Shown here: positions 38,474 to 48,175 of the stretch, piece by piece
Layout of the letters: the number at the start of each line of letters is the position of its first letter
Position numbering within the stretch: position 1 is the stretch's first letter
Source: CBDANW01 sp965197825
Lineage (GTDB): Bacteria > Acidobacteriota > Vicinamibacteria > Marinacidobacterales > DATDRI01
Assembly: GCA_965197825.1 (NCBI GenBank)
Contig: CBDANW010000002.1
Location: 1 to 64,000 of the forward strand
Direction of reading: 5' to 3'
Length of the DNA: 64,000 nucleotides
Notes under the pieces: model-generated
What the model was told of the DNA's origin: nothing
The model's database searches: none
What the model saw: the letters and a program-made list of their open reading frames with translations, nothing else
Translations under genes and position numbers: made by a program

Positions 38474-39035
38474 TCCACAATCTTAGTTTGGAATTGAAAC
38501 GGCTCCAAACCCCGTGGTTTGATGGTGTTGGACAAAACAAAATCAAGCCGCGAAGAAAGGAGCCGAGATGGGAAGTCTGCTACGTTCGGTCAATAAACGC
38601 AAGAAGTCGCGTCGTTTGGGTGAGGTCGAGATGGTGAGGCACGAGGATTACGGGGAACTCGCGCTGGACGCCAAGGTAGAGATGATCCGTTCGTTGGTCC
38701 CCCTTGGTCTAATGCACGTTCACGAGTTGCTCGACGACGAAGTGAAGGCGTTGGCGGGAGAGCGATAGTCTCGCAAGGACGAGCTGGAGCGCGGTCGCCG
38801 TCCCGGAAGCAACCCGGGCACGGTAGGGCTTGGCGGCCAGCGGGTACCGATCCGTGTGCCACGGGTTCGGAGCATCGAGGGAGGAGAGATTCCGCTTCGC
38901 TGCTACGAGGCGGTGAGCCACGGCGGTGAGGTGAATGATCTTCTGCTGAAACGAGTTCTCTACGGAATCTCTTGTCGCAACTACGAGGCGGCAGCGGAAG
39001 CGATTCCGGGCGCCATCGGGCTGTCGAACTCGCCA
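38474..39035 (+). pseudogene. IS256-B element, 5' part with internal stop
   Basis: Left end GGTCAAGTCCACAATCTTAG, transposase start ATG 38568 (MGSLLRSVNKRKKSRRLGEV). The Tyr codon in GERYSRK is TAG at 38766-38768. Ends after GAIGLSN, where unrelated DNA begins. Same family as 46936-48175. Confidence 0.88.
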
Positions 39036-39222
39036 ACAGCCGTGCGACCTCATCAAGATCGGAATCACCAGAGCCACAGCGGAGTCGGTCGATCCATGCC
39101 CAATCCTCGAAGTCGATTCCGAACCAAGTTTCTTCCTCCTAAATTTCATGTATCGTCCGTAGCTCCAATCCTGCGGCGTTATCCTGAACCCCTTCGTACT
39201 AAGCTTCGTACAGTTCGCGTCG
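39036..39222. other. Short unique stretch
   Basis: On the minus strand one frame has EETWFGIDFEDWAWIDRLRC and about 15 further natural-looking codons without a start, ending at the IS256-B junction; probably a gene scrap of unknown origin. Confidence 0.3.
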
Positions 39223-39489
39223 CTATTGATCCTGTTCAAGCGATATTGAGATAGGTTCGTCTGTTTGTTCGTCGAGCCATCTCTCAGCTTCCGCTTTAGT
39301 GAAGCTTCCAATGACAGCGTCTTTCGGCGGCTGGTTGCTTTCCGGGATACCAACGTGCGGATTCAACTTTTGTTTCAGCTCTTTACTCTTGTCGGTGGGC
39401 AGACCGCTGACAAGCGACACAACGTCTGTTTGGTTTAGTCCCCCGCGGAACTTCACGGAAGACAGATCGCTCTCGCGCCCGACCAGCTG
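39223..39489 (-). pseudogene. Hypothetical protein, 5'-truncated by a 166-bp MITE
   Basis: 88 codons, LVGRESDLSSVKFRGGLNQT to PISISLEQDQ-stop. The frame continues upstream into the MITE, which supplies an ATG at 39537, so a fusion protein could be made. The native start is lost. Not recognised. Confidence 0.45.
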
Positions 39490-39655
39490 GGTGCTTGCGC
39501 TGTTTACTGTTGGTGATGTGTACGCATCCACTTGCAAAAAAATAACTTACTATCCATTTAGCGTGCAGCGAAGGTTGTAAGCGCTATTTTTGCTGTAATT
39601 TAATGCACCGTAAAGTCCTAGCGTCATCTCACCAACACTTAATGGCGGAAGCACC
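39490..39655 (-). repeat. 166-bp MITE-like element, second copy
   Basis: Inverse of 9195-9360, exactly the same length. It lies between two truncated genes. Confidence 0.85.
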
Positions 39656-39856
39656 CGATCACCGTCAGCGCGTGGTAGTGCAGGTCGGCCGCCTCAGCGA
39701 CGATGTCTTCGCTGAACTCGATCCGGAAGCTGAACGCTCTCTCCCCGTCATGCGTGTTCGAGAGACCCTCGAAGCTGGCCCGCGGCGGGTCCCTGCTGGG
39801 GGGACTCTCCATGCAGACGTTCCCAGGGCCCGAGGGTCGGACGGAGGGCGATTCAT
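39656..39856 (-). pseudogene. Third gene of the nuclease operon, 3'-truncated
   Basis: The minus strand carries RASFEGLSNTHDGERAFSFR followed by IEFSEDIVAEAADLHYHALT, a natural-looking stretch cut by the MITE at 39655. It follows the stop of the 362-aa gene directly (ATGA overlap at 39853-39856 in another frame), so a frameshift near its start is likely. Not recognised. Confidence 0.45.
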
Positions 39857-40941
39857 AGACCGCATTTGCGATAGGCTCGCAGCAACCGAAGAGTGTCACG
39901 CCCGTCGACTAGGCAGAAGTTGCGGATGTCGCCAATCCTGCTGGCGTAGGCACGCATCGTGCTCCTTATTGGTGACATGATCCTGTGGCAGTGTTGGAGG
40001 ACGAGTAGGTCAGCTGGTTCCGAGAAAAGCCTGTCGATCTGGTCACCGTTCTTGCCAAGGCCCGCGAGCGTCAACGGTTTGAAGCGGGCTGGCCCCTTGA
40101 AGGCGAAAGCGGTCGAGATTCTTCGGCCACCAATGGTTACATAAGTACTGAACAAATCCGACTTCTCCCCAGACCAGTCCTTCGGCACATGCGATTCACC
40201 GATCAGCTCGGCGAAAGCTGACTTGATCTGCTTCTCGGGAAGGCTTTTTAGTATCTTGAGTTCTCCTTCGGAGACTTGGCGCTCATCGTTGATTTTACTG
40301 AATTGATCGATTTGGCTTGGATGAACCTCGAGGCTATTGGACCAGTGGGTGCCCTTTACCGAGGCTCTACGGCCAAAGGGGACATGCGGGGTGGCAATAA
40401 CATAGGGCAAACCTTCAATCGCTCCTCCGGAGACTTTTTGCGTCAAGCCCAATACCAAAAGACGTTGCGATCCTGTCAGCATAAACCAGGACGAAGTTGA
40501 CACTAGATGTTCTGGATGGTAGCTGAATTGGATGTGCGCGCCATGAAGAAGGCCGTTAAGCTTGGAGGAGATTTCTGGAAGGTCCGATGGCGCAGGTCCG
40601 CCACCTCGCCAAGCATTCCACTTGAAGAGTCCTCGGCAATAGTAGTTGCTGCAGTGCGAAAACAATACTCCTTCGCGCAGCTTATCCGCAACGAGGAGCT
40701 GTCCGAGAGTGGGAGGCGGCGACTCATTCGCCCAGGCCAAGATCGCGTCCTTTATCGACGCAAGCACACAAGCCTTTTCGATAGGATTGGAATACCCAAG
40801 CCTTGGCATTTTTTCGGCACCCACGAGTTCGACCGCACGGCGTACGTTTAGATACCAGCACGTGAGATCGTAGTCGATGTCGTGCTCCTCACGTTTCCTG
40901 CCAGAATCGACAGCAGTCCGCTGCATGCCGTTATCAGGCAT
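39853..40941 (-). CDS. Uncharacterised protein with nuclease-like C-terminal domain
   Basis: 362 aa from ATG 40941, which overlaps the end of the upstream nuclease-like gene by eight bases. The N-terminal half is unknown (CSNYYCRGLFKWNAW). The C-terminal ~110 residues (GEKSDLFSTYVTIGGRRIST, AFAFKGP, GKNGDQIDRLFSEPADLLVL, FCLVDGRDTLRLLRAY) match a domain I know from defence-island proteins; Asp followed by F-x-F-K fits a PD-(D/E)XK-like fold. Probably works with its partner. Confidence 0.6.
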   Translation of the reverse strand: MPDNGMQRTAVDSGRKREEHDIDYDLTCWYLNVRRAVELVGAEKMPRLGYSNPIEKACVLASIKDAILAWANESPPPTLGQLLVADKLREGVLFSHCSNYYCRGLFKWNAWRGGGPAPSDLPEISSKLNGLLHGAHIQFSYHPEHLVSTSSWFMLTGSQRLLVLGLTQKVSGGAIEGLPYVIATPHVPFGRRASVKGTHWSNSLEVHPSQIDQFSKINDERQVSEGELKILKSLPEKQIKSAFAELIGESHVPKDWSGEKSDLFSTYVTIGGRRISTAFAFKGPARFKPLTLAGLGKNGDQIDRLFSEPADLLVLQHCHRIMSPIRSTMRAYASRIGDIRNFCLVDGRDTLRLLRAYRKCGL

Positions 40942-41354
40942 CGGCGTCGATCTCCCATGATCGGCCAACTCCGAGAAAGAGAGCATCCCTACCGATACGA
41001 GCCACCAACGAGCCAATCGACTGCACGCCGAAAGCGCTGGGGCGCACGACCTCGCGTGGCAGAAGACTAAGGATCTCTTTGGACAGGGTGTCGTCGTCTG
41101 TGCCCCTAAGTCTGTGAAGGATACGCAGAAGTTGAAGGTCGAGTCCGATAGCTAGGTCGACCTCGGACAGATACACGACCGCGAATTCCTGCTCGCCGAT
41201 AGTGACCTGCTCTTGCTCGAAGGTCTCGATGATCGCCAGCCACGGTGCATAGTGAAGTTGAAGTGTCTGCGACAATGAGATGTTCCAGTTACTCGTATTG
41301 TTCGAGGAGTCTTCTGGATCTTCCAGATGGACTCGAAGTGCGCCCCGCCCGAAG
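40934..41354 (-). pseudogene. Nuclease-like gene, 3' segment (split by IS256-A copy 5)
   Basis: Second part of a 328-aa protein whose first part is 42755-43328. Joining 42755 to 41346 (one GCCCGAAG kept) gives VADFGRGALRVHLEDPED and stays open to TGA at 40936-40934. This half is helical (LSEVDLAIGLDLQLLRILHR) without a motif I know. An internal TTG at 41275 might start a fragment. Confidence 0.75.
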
Positions 41355-42754
41355 GGTCAAGTCTTAATTTTCCTGTCAAATCTCCGTACGGTTCCCCGCG
41401 CTCGGTTAAGCTGCTGATTCCTCCGACGTGCCTTGCGGGAGAAGCTCGTTGCGAAGCTCCTCGACTTTCCTAGCGGCGAAGACATCCATCCTCACGCCGC
41501 GCCATTTGTTTGCGACGGCCAAGAGCACAGCGAACGAGAGTTTCATCGCGGCCTCCTCGGTGAAGAAGTGAGGAATGACCTTTGTGCGACGTTTGTGCTC
41601 TCCGAACGTGCGCTCAAGTAGATTCGACGTGCGAAGCCTTTTGTGATGCGCCGCAGGAAGGAGTAGCGCCTGAAGACACGCTTCGAGGGTCTCTTCCATG
41701 CACTTCATCGCGCTCGGGAATCGTTGACGGTACCGAGCGATCACCTCCCGACCCTTCTTCAGCCCTTGCTCGTAGCTGTTCGCATGGAACGACTCAAGGA
41801 TGGCCGCCTTGAGTTCGTCGCGCACTTCCTTCGGAGCCTTGCCCAGGATGTTCTCGAGGCGGTGCTTCTGGCAACGTTGCTTGAGGCTTCGAGGGAAGAC
41901 CTCTGCGATCGCTTTGAGCACTCCAGGATTCCCGTCCGTCACGATGAGCAACGGCTCCCTCATTCCTCGGGCCACTATCTCCTGCAAGAACCCCTTCCAG
42001 TTCTCGTAGGATTCTCGGTTGCCGACACCGATATGAAGAAGAACTCGCGTCCCATCAGCGCGATAGCCGGTCGCAACGAGGATGGGCTCTTTTCTCTCCG
42101 CTCCTTGGTGGTAGCGCAGGTACGTGCCGTCGAGCTCGAGATACAACAGCTTCTCGTTCGAGAGATCCCGTTTTCGAAACGCCTCGAAATCCTCCGACAG
42201 ACACCGTGTGACCCGGCTCACCACCGACTTCGAGACACCCGTGCCGCTCAGCACGTCCGCGAACGTCGCCTCAATGTCACGCGTCGACATCCCGTGGACG
42301 TACATCCGCGCGATCAGTTCATCGAGTTTCTCGGTCCGGCTCACGTAGGCGTCGAGAATCTTTGACTGAAACACCTTCTCTGTTTCTCGTACCCGCGGCA
42401 CTTGCACCGTCACCGCTCCCTCGCCCGTGAGGACCCGATGCGACTCATACCCGTTGCGTCGTCCCTTCTCCTTCGTCGTTGCCGGAGCGTTCTCATAGTA
42501 GTTTCGACCCAACGCCTCCGTCACCTCGCGCTCCAACGCATATTGAAGCATCATCTGAGCTCCCGACCGGACGATCTCCTAGAAATTCATCTCCCCAAAT
42601 ACCAGTTGTTCCTCGAACTGCTTGAGCAATCGCTGACTCGGTAGTACCTTTCCCATGATGTATGGTTCTCCTTTTCTGTCCCCATGACGGGGACGGGTTT
42701 GAGCTTGGGGAACCATACATCGTTTTTCTTTGACAGGAATCTTAAGACATCACC
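41355..42754 (-). mobile_element. IS256-A copy 5 (complete, 1400 bp)
   Basis: Exact 8-bp target duplication GCCCGAAG (41347-41354, 42755-42762). Its transposase has a nonsense codon, so this copy needs another copy's enzyme to move. Confidence 0.96.
41406..42656 (-). pseudogene. IS256-family transposase, copy 5, nonsense mutant
   Basis: Otherwise identical to the family, but near residue 26 MNLSEIV has become MNF-stop-EIV (TAG at 42581-42579). The frame reopens at ATG 42554 (MMLQYALEREV), giving at best a 382-aa form lacking the N-terminus. Confidence 0.9.
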
Positions 42755-43328
42755 GCCCGAAGTCCGCCACAACCGCAAGCCGCAGGTGAGGAGGTGCGCC
42801 GGCGACGTTGCCGACTGCTTGTGTTTGTGCCTTTGCTTGGGACAACACGCTTGGATTGGCTTCGTTGCTTCTGCCCTTCGCTTCGACGATATACCAGCGT
42901 CCTGCGCCGTCCACGCCAGCGAGATCTGGCCGTAACCCCGTGACGTATCCTAGAGAAGGTGGCGGATAACATGCGATGTGCTGAAGATAAGGCAGAGCAA
43001 ATAATTCATCAGCGAACAGCTTTGCGCACGTGAGACCACAATGGTAGGAGACTGCTGATTTTTCTGACGGGTCCAGGCCGTCGTACGCTGGAGAGCGGAC
43101 AAGGCGGCCGTTGCTGGACACGAGATTAGCAACGACCTGAAAGAGGCGATAAACGAGCTCGGCGCGCGAATAGACCCCGTAGCGAAGAACCGCCCGCAAA
43201 GATGGGCGGCCTACGGTGAGCGCAGCCGCCACTACATCAATGAACGGGACTCTTACAGTGCCCCCGCGCGCAAGGCGGTTGCCCCACGAAGCTGGGAAAC
43301 CACGTGCCGTGTAGTCGATGTGTACCAC
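42755..43328 (-). pseudogene. Nuclease-like gene, 5' segment (split by IS256-A copy 5)
   Basis: Codons 1-191 of the 328-aa protein. Start GTG 43328 is the first start after an in-frame TAG. The motif GLRPDLAGVDGAGRWYIVEA then KGRS (residues ~145-168) is a textbook PD-(D/E)XK core, Pro-Asp, then Glu-Ala-Lys. A Met-poor helical N-terminus precedes it. The gene heads an operon with the 362-aa nuclease-like protein and a truncated third gene: a candidate defence or restriction unit, now interrupted. Confidence 0.75.
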
Positions 43329-43394
43329 TTTTGTAATTCTACTCTATGCGCACAGGCGAATTGGCGTAACGCCGAATGGGACCCATGGGGTCCT

Positions 43395-43610
43395 GTAGAC
43401 CCTGTGATCTGCAAAAAAGAAGATCGCGCACCTCTGGATCGACTTTTTGCAGAGCACACCCGTCGTGTCCAAAAATACAAACGAACTCAAGACCCGCGAT
43501 TCCAAAAACTTGTAAGCAGGCACTTCTGCACACGGGCGCCGCGACCGGATGTGTCCCGAGGTCCGTGGAAAAAGAATAGCGCCCTCCACTCCGTCATCAG
43601 GGTATCATAT
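43395..43610. other. Junctions of several IS ends
   Basis: 43398-43435 (CTGTGATCTGCAAAAAAGAA), 43458-43500 (TCGTGTCCAAAAATACAAAC) and a segment GGTCCGTGGAAAAAGAATAG that recurs near 49530-49550 next to the same IS256-C tail. Confidence 0.6.
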
Positions 43611-43940
43611 CAGGTGGCGACCTCCGCGTGTTCGGGAACGTCGCTCAGACGTTGGTAGCCGCCGATACGTTGTAGTTGAATCTGGCCAGAGGCGATAAGA
43701 CCAAACAGCAAAGCGACCGCGGACTCCTCGCTGGAGAACGACGCTTGGATTTTCGTCCGGCGTCGAAACTCGCGGTTGAGATACTCCAGAGCATTGGTCG
43801 TGCGAATCGATTTCCACATGGCACGAGGGAATTCGTAGAATGTCAGCGGCTGATTATCGGCCTCCTCTAGGCTTCGGACGACGGCCGGTGCTAGAGGCGT
43901 CCACTTGGCGACGAGCTCGTCATAGGCTTTGCGAGCATCG
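43611..43940 (-). pseudogene. IS256-C transposase, C-terminal fragment
   Basis: Minus strand reads DARKAYDELVAKWTPLAPAV, RTTNALEYLNREFRRRTKIQ (catalytic Glu) and GLIASGQIQLQRIGGYQ. N-terminal part cut by the 178-bp element at 43945. A different IS256 subgroup from A and B. Confidence 0.85.
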
Positions 43941-43944
43941 ACCC

Positions 43945-44122
43945 CGTCCTGTGCAAAACTCGGCCATTTTGAAATAGATCATAGATCAGTAGCTTAGTGT
44001 CTTGTATTTGCGGCCGTGCCAAGGGCCGAGCGCGAACAAACGACGAAATCATGCAGGCATGGTCCAGGCAGACTGGAGACCGAGCAAGTTCGGGGCGTGC
44101 GGATGAATAAATAGAAGACACA
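43945..44122 (+). repeat. 178-bp MITE-like element
   Basis: Has lost one C in the terminus (GTGCAAAACTCGGCC). Lies between the IS256-C scrap and the BrxL scrap. Confidence 0.83.
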
Positions 44123-44399
44123 GCCAGTGATAGTCGCTCTCTGCGGATCGCTTCTTGGACGAAACACGCGAGGCGGGACGATCGTCGCTGGTGTTTTGAA
44201 CCTCGGTGGATCGATCGAGACCATTCCGAATGCCATTCGCATTGCAGAACTCGCGATTGACAAGCAGGCGCAGACGCTCTTGATGCCCGTTTCCGCGCGC
44301 CGACAGTTGAACGATCTGCCTGACGATCTTTGGACCAGGATCAAAATCGAATTTTACAAGGACGGTCCGGACGGCGTGTTCAAGGCCCTGATGGACTAA
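44123..44399 (+). pseudogene. brxL: BrxL C-terminal remnant (BREX Lon-like protein)
   Basis: About 90 codons: IVALCGSLLGRNTRGGTIVA, GVLNLGGSIETIPNAIRIAE, TLLMPVSARRQL and RIKIEFYKDGPDGVFKALMD-stop. Order and spacing match the Lon-protease-like C-terminal domain of BrxL from BREX phage-defence systems. Everything upstream, including the AAA+ module, is cut off by the 178-bp element at its first base. No other clear BREX gene is next to it. Confidence 0.78.
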
Positions 44400-44409
44400 A
44401 CCTGCATCG

Positions 44410-44586
44410 CGTCCTGTGCCAAAACTCAGCCCTCTTGAAATAACTGGTAAATCAACAGCTTAGTGTCTGTATTTGCGGCCGCGCCAAGGGCCAAGCGCGA
44501 ACCAACGACGAAATCATGCAGGCATGGTCCAGGCAGACTGGAGACCGAGCAAGTTCGGGGCACGCGGATGAATAAATAGAAGGCGC
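44410..44586 (+). repeat. 178-bp MITE-like element
   Basis: Direct repeat of 43945-44122; the two bracket the BrxL scrap exactly, as 27965 and 28388 bracket the type IIG scrap. Confidence 0.83.
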
Positions 44587-44885
44587 GACCTTCTGCCTGC
44601 TCTGGTTCAGCCAACCGGCTAGGAGCGAGACCAGGAAGATTGGTGGCGACACAAATGGGATCATCGCCAAGCATCTTAGCGGTTGTCACTTACCGCCTCA
44701 GAAGATGGCCGGCTGAGTTTTTGCACCATAAGAGGGAGCGTAGCGTTGGAGGAGAGTGCGCTCGCTGGGCATCATCTTCCGGCTTAGCTACCGCGAAACC
44801 GAGAACCTTCCAAGGAGATGCATTATAGTGCCACGACAACCCAACACTCGTGCAGGAAACGACCGCCAGGATCAGTAGAACATTC
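44587..44885 (-). other. rve transposase N-terminal scrap and spacer
   Basis: 44587-44670 minus strand reads IPFVSPPIFLVSLLAGWLNQ, similar to the N-terminus of the rve-IS enzyme. The rest up to HU has no supported gene. Confidence 0.45.
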
Positions 44886-45203
44886 TCAGGCGTCGCTTGT
44901 GAGCTTCTTCTTCGGTGGGACGACGGCGTCTTGGTAAGCTTTCGCTACTCGAAACTTGACCACCGTCTTTTTCGGGATTCGAATCTGTTCGCCGGTCCGG
45001 GGATTGCGTCCCTTGCGAGCCTTTCGTTTCGCTTTCACGAGTTTTCCGATTCCGGGAATGACGAACTGGCCCGTTCGCTTCGTTTCCTTTACCGCGAGAT
45101 CGGCAATCGACTGGAACCATGCAGCGGCCTGCTTCTTCGGAACCTGCATCGTTTCCGACATCTGAGCCACGATTTGGGTTTGGGTCATGGGTTTTTTCGC
45201 CAT
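44886..45203 (-). CDS. HU-family DNA-binding protein
   Basis: 105 aa, normal length. Binds and bends DNA non-specifically as a dimer. Shows the conserved arm motif RKARKGRNPRTGEQIRIPKK with the DNA-intercalating RNP, and GFGxF-like GQFVIPGIGKL before it. The Lys-rich tail is slightly longer than in E. coli HU. AGGAG stands 12 bases upstream of the ATG. Intact; may be a core gene or an island copy. Confidence 0.92.
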   Translation of the reverse strand: MAKKPMTQTQIVAQMSETMQVPKKQAAAWFQSIADLAVKETKRTGQFVIPGIGKLVKAKRKARKGRNPRTGEQIRIPKKTVVKFRVAKAYQDAVVPPKKKLTSDA

Positions 45204-45336
45204 TCCTCAAGTCTCCTTTTTCGTTTGCAGCTAACTCGACGTATTAGGTGGTTGAGCTTCCGAGCGATACTCAAACGGCGCTATTCTAATGCCCTTACAC
45301 GAAGTTGACAAACCAGAACGGTATCGCTGCCCTAAA

Positions 45337-45384
45337 AGAGCAGACGGCCACACTGGAACTGAGACACGGTCCAGATTCCTACGG
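45337..45384 (+). rRNA. 16S rRNA fragment (48 bp, pseudo-rRNA)
   Basis: Contains ACACTGGAACTGAGACACGG and TCCTACGGA, the universally conserved helix region around E. coli positions 310-355. The flanks do not match rRNA, so it is an isolated piece carried here by rearrangement, with AGACTCC changed to AGATTCC and the final GGGAGG lost. Confidence 0.85.
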
Positions 45385-45541
45385 ATGTAGCGATGGCGAC
45401 GACCAACAATGTCAAGGGCTGGCTCGGCGTGCTCATCACCGAGGATTCTAGCTTCCATTGGCGAACCAAGCGTAGACACGTCTAATCCGAAACGGCCCGG
45501 CGCGTGAGTCTTGAGTTCGTTTGTGTTTTTGGACACGACGG

Positions 45542-46147
45542 GAATCATCAAGTGCATTGGAAACGTACCGGACCGAGTCCATGATAAAGATAACCGCCGC
45601 GCAGGCCGAAGCCGCCGAAGCGATGGGAATCGCGGAATCCGAGCGCCTCGCGCGAGCAGAGCTGGAGTCCCAGGTCGCTACCGCAGAGGCCCGCGCCGCG
45701 GAGGCGAATGCCGTCGCCTCACAGGCACGGCTAGAGCTTGCGAAGCTCAAGGAGCCCAGGACCATAGCGCCGGAGGACCAAGAGAAAATCATCGCCACAC
45801 TGAAGGGGTTCGCGGGACAAAATTTCGGCTTCGCTGTGTTTCCAGACCCTGAGCCGTTGGCACTCCTTCGAACTCTTGACACGATGCTGAAGTCGGCCAG
45901 ATGGCTCAGAGTGCCGTCCCAGATCGGCGACATCATCATCGACGCCGCCGGAAACACTGCCGGAACGTCACACGATTCCGGTGTGACCGCGTTCGTCGGG
46001 CCAGATAACCGCGACGCAGAGGCTGCACTACTGACCCTGAGTAGGGCTCTCACTGCCACTGGAATTCCCTGCCAATCGAGCCGCACCGAACAGCTACGAG
46101 ACAAGACTCCAAAGGCAATAATCATCAACGTCGGAAAGAAGCCATAG
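45542..46147 (+). CDS. Coiled-coil protein, 5'-truncated
   Basis: From about residue 15 an Ala/Glu-rich coiled coil (AESERLARAELESQVATAEA), then a globular C-terminal domain (IIATLKGFAGQNFGFAVFPD, QIGDIIIDAAGNTAGTSHDS, AIIINVGKKP). Similar proteins normally begin with a membrane anchor, which would lie upstream of 45541, where the IS end TTTGTGTTTTTGGACACGAC cuts in. ATG 45581 is the first inside start. Function unknown. Confidence 0.55.
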   Translation, partial: ESSSALETYRTESMIKITAAQAEAAEAMGIAESERLARAELESQVATAEARAAEANAVASQARLELAKLKEPRTIAPEDQEKIIATLKGFAGQNFGFAVFPDPEPLALLRTLDTMLKSARWLRVPSQIGDIIIDAAGNTAGTSHDSGVTAFVGPDNRDAEAALLTLSRALTATGIPCQSSRTEQLRDKTPKAIIINVGKKP

Positions 46148-46173
46148 CCGAGGACCTCCGGCGGGTTTGAGTG

Positions 46174-46350
46174 CTAACGCGACGGCTTGATACGGTTCCA
46201 GCGTTCCGGAATCCGGTCCAGCACGTTGAGGATTCGGTGGTTCCAGCAACGCTGTTCCTCAGCTTCTGGAAACACGTTTCGCATCGCGGCCCAGATGCCG
46301 AGATGGCCGTCACCGATCACCAAGTGGGGACATCTCAGGCCGTGCCCGTC
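46174..46350 (-). pseudogene. IS256-family transposase, internal fragment
   Basis: Minus strand reads GLRCPHLVIGDGHLGIWAAM, the second catalytic Asp region, then EEQRCWNHRILNVLDRIPER. Cut at 46347 by an IS end (TCGTGTCCGAAAACGCGAAC). 46350-46618 beyond it has no supported gene. Confidence 0.8.
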
Positions 46351-46618
46351 GTGTCCGAAAACGCGAACGAAGCCGAAAGCCCGAATCCTAGAGGCGTTCT
46401 CGAATTCGCGGAGACCCGCCAACGAGGCACGGGCTCTGCGATAGACGAGCCCGAGCAGAAGCTCTTCCTCCAGACCATCCGTTACGTCCAGCTCGTGCGC
46501 TGGAACTCCTATGCCGCAGCGCGGTGGTAATAGCGGAGCAAGCCGCCCAATCGTTTACGACATCGCGTCTTCCCGTCGGGACTGCTGACGCGTTCGTCCG
46601 CTCCGAGCAACGCGTTCC

Positions 46619-46935
46619 CGTCCTGTGCCAAAACTCGGCCCTTTTGAAAGACCATGGCTGTAATTTAATGCACTGTAAAGTCTTAGTGTCATTTTGCCAA
46701 CACTTAATGGCGGAAGCACCCATGAGGTCTGTGTGAGCGGCAGGGCTGCCCGATCGAACAACGGCTGCCTGACCAACGGTAGGAATTGCACATGGTACGT
46801 CATGATGGATCCGAAGATAACACCCTCGGGCCAGACGATTGTAAAGGCCACGGCCCTTGGCACCATCGCAAAACACAGACGCTAAGCTGCTGATTTATCG
46901 GCTATTTCAAGAGGGCCGAGTTTTGGCACAGGACG
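46619..46935 (+). repeat. 317-bp MITE-like element, copy 3
   Basis: Same length as the other two. It has replaced the first ~50 codons of the IS256-B transposase that follows. Confidence 0.9.
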
Positions 46936-48175
46936 GGGAACTCGCGCTGGACGCCAAGGTAGAGATGATCCGTTCGTTGGTCCCCTTGGTCTAATGCACG
47001 TTCACGAGTTGCTCGACGACGAAGTGAAGGCGTTGGCGGGAGAGCGATACTCTCGCAAGGACGAGCTGGAACGCGGTCGCCGTCACGGAAGCAACCCGGG
47101 CACGGTAGGGCTTGGCGGCCAGCGGGTACCGATCCGTGTGCCACGGGTTCGGAGCATCGAGGGAGGAGAGATTCCGCTTCGCTGCTACGAGGCGGTGAGC
47201 CACGGCGGTGAGGTGAATGATCTTCTGCTGAAACGAGTTCTCTACGGAATCTCTTGTCGCAACTACGAGGCGGCAGCGGAAGCGATTCCGGGCGCCATCG
47301 GGCTGTCGAGCTCAACGGTGTCCCGAGGGTTCGTGCAAGCGAGCGCTGCGAAGCTGCGGGAGATGCAGGAACGGGATCTGACCGGCGAGGATGTGGTGGC
47401 GCTGTTTCTGGATGGGAAGACATTCGCCGAGGCAACGCTGGTCGTGGCTCTGGGCATCACGCTTTGCGGGGAAAAACGCTTCTTGGGCTTCGTGGAGACG
47501 GACACGGAGAACGCGCAGGTGTTGACGCCGTTCCTGCGTTCACTGCTCGAGCGGGGACTCGATATCTCCCAGGGTCTGCTGGTGATCATCGACGGCGGCA
47601 AGGGTCTCCAAGCGGCAGTCAAGAAGGCATTCCGTAAGCGGGCCCTGATACAACGCTGCCAGTGGCACAAACGTGAAAACGTAGTGAGCTACCTGTCCAA
47701 GGGCGAGCAGGCGTCATGGCGCAAGCGGCTCCAGTGGGCCTACAACAGGCCGGAGTACGAAGAGGCCCTCACTGCGCTCGAGCAACTCCACGGTGAGTTA
47801 GAAGAGCGGAACCAATCCGCAGCTGGCAGCCTGGAGGAAGGCCTCGAGGAGACGCTGACGTTGCATCGACTCGGCGTATACGGGGTGCTGGGCCGTTCGT
47901 TCAAGACGACGAACTGCCTTGAGTCCGTCAATGCTCTCGTCGAGGAACGCTGCGCGAAGGTCGACCACTGGAAGAACTCGAGCCAACGCCAGCGCTGGTT
48001 GGCAACGGCGCTCGTAGACACCGAACCGCGCTTGAGGAAGGTGGTGGGCTACCGCCATCTTCCCAAGCTTCGCGAAGCTCTCAGGCGGGAACTGAAGATC
48101 GAGGCGAAGACATCAACCGTATCCAAGAAGAAGGTCGCTTAAACGTGAGCCGTGGAGAGTTTCAACTAAGAATGG
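46936..48175 (+). pseudogene. IS256-B element, 5'-truncated, transposase otherwise intact
   Basis: Open from 46994 to 48142: VHELLDDEVKALAGERYSRK, Asp in VALFLDGKTFAEA, Asp in VIIDGGKGLQAAV, Glu in TNCLESVNALVEE. Compared with 38568 the first ~45 residues (MGSLLRSVNK and on) are missing. Right end AGTTTCAACTAAGAATGGGC is present. The best-preserved IS256-B copy, but without its left end it should not move. Confidence 0.88.
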
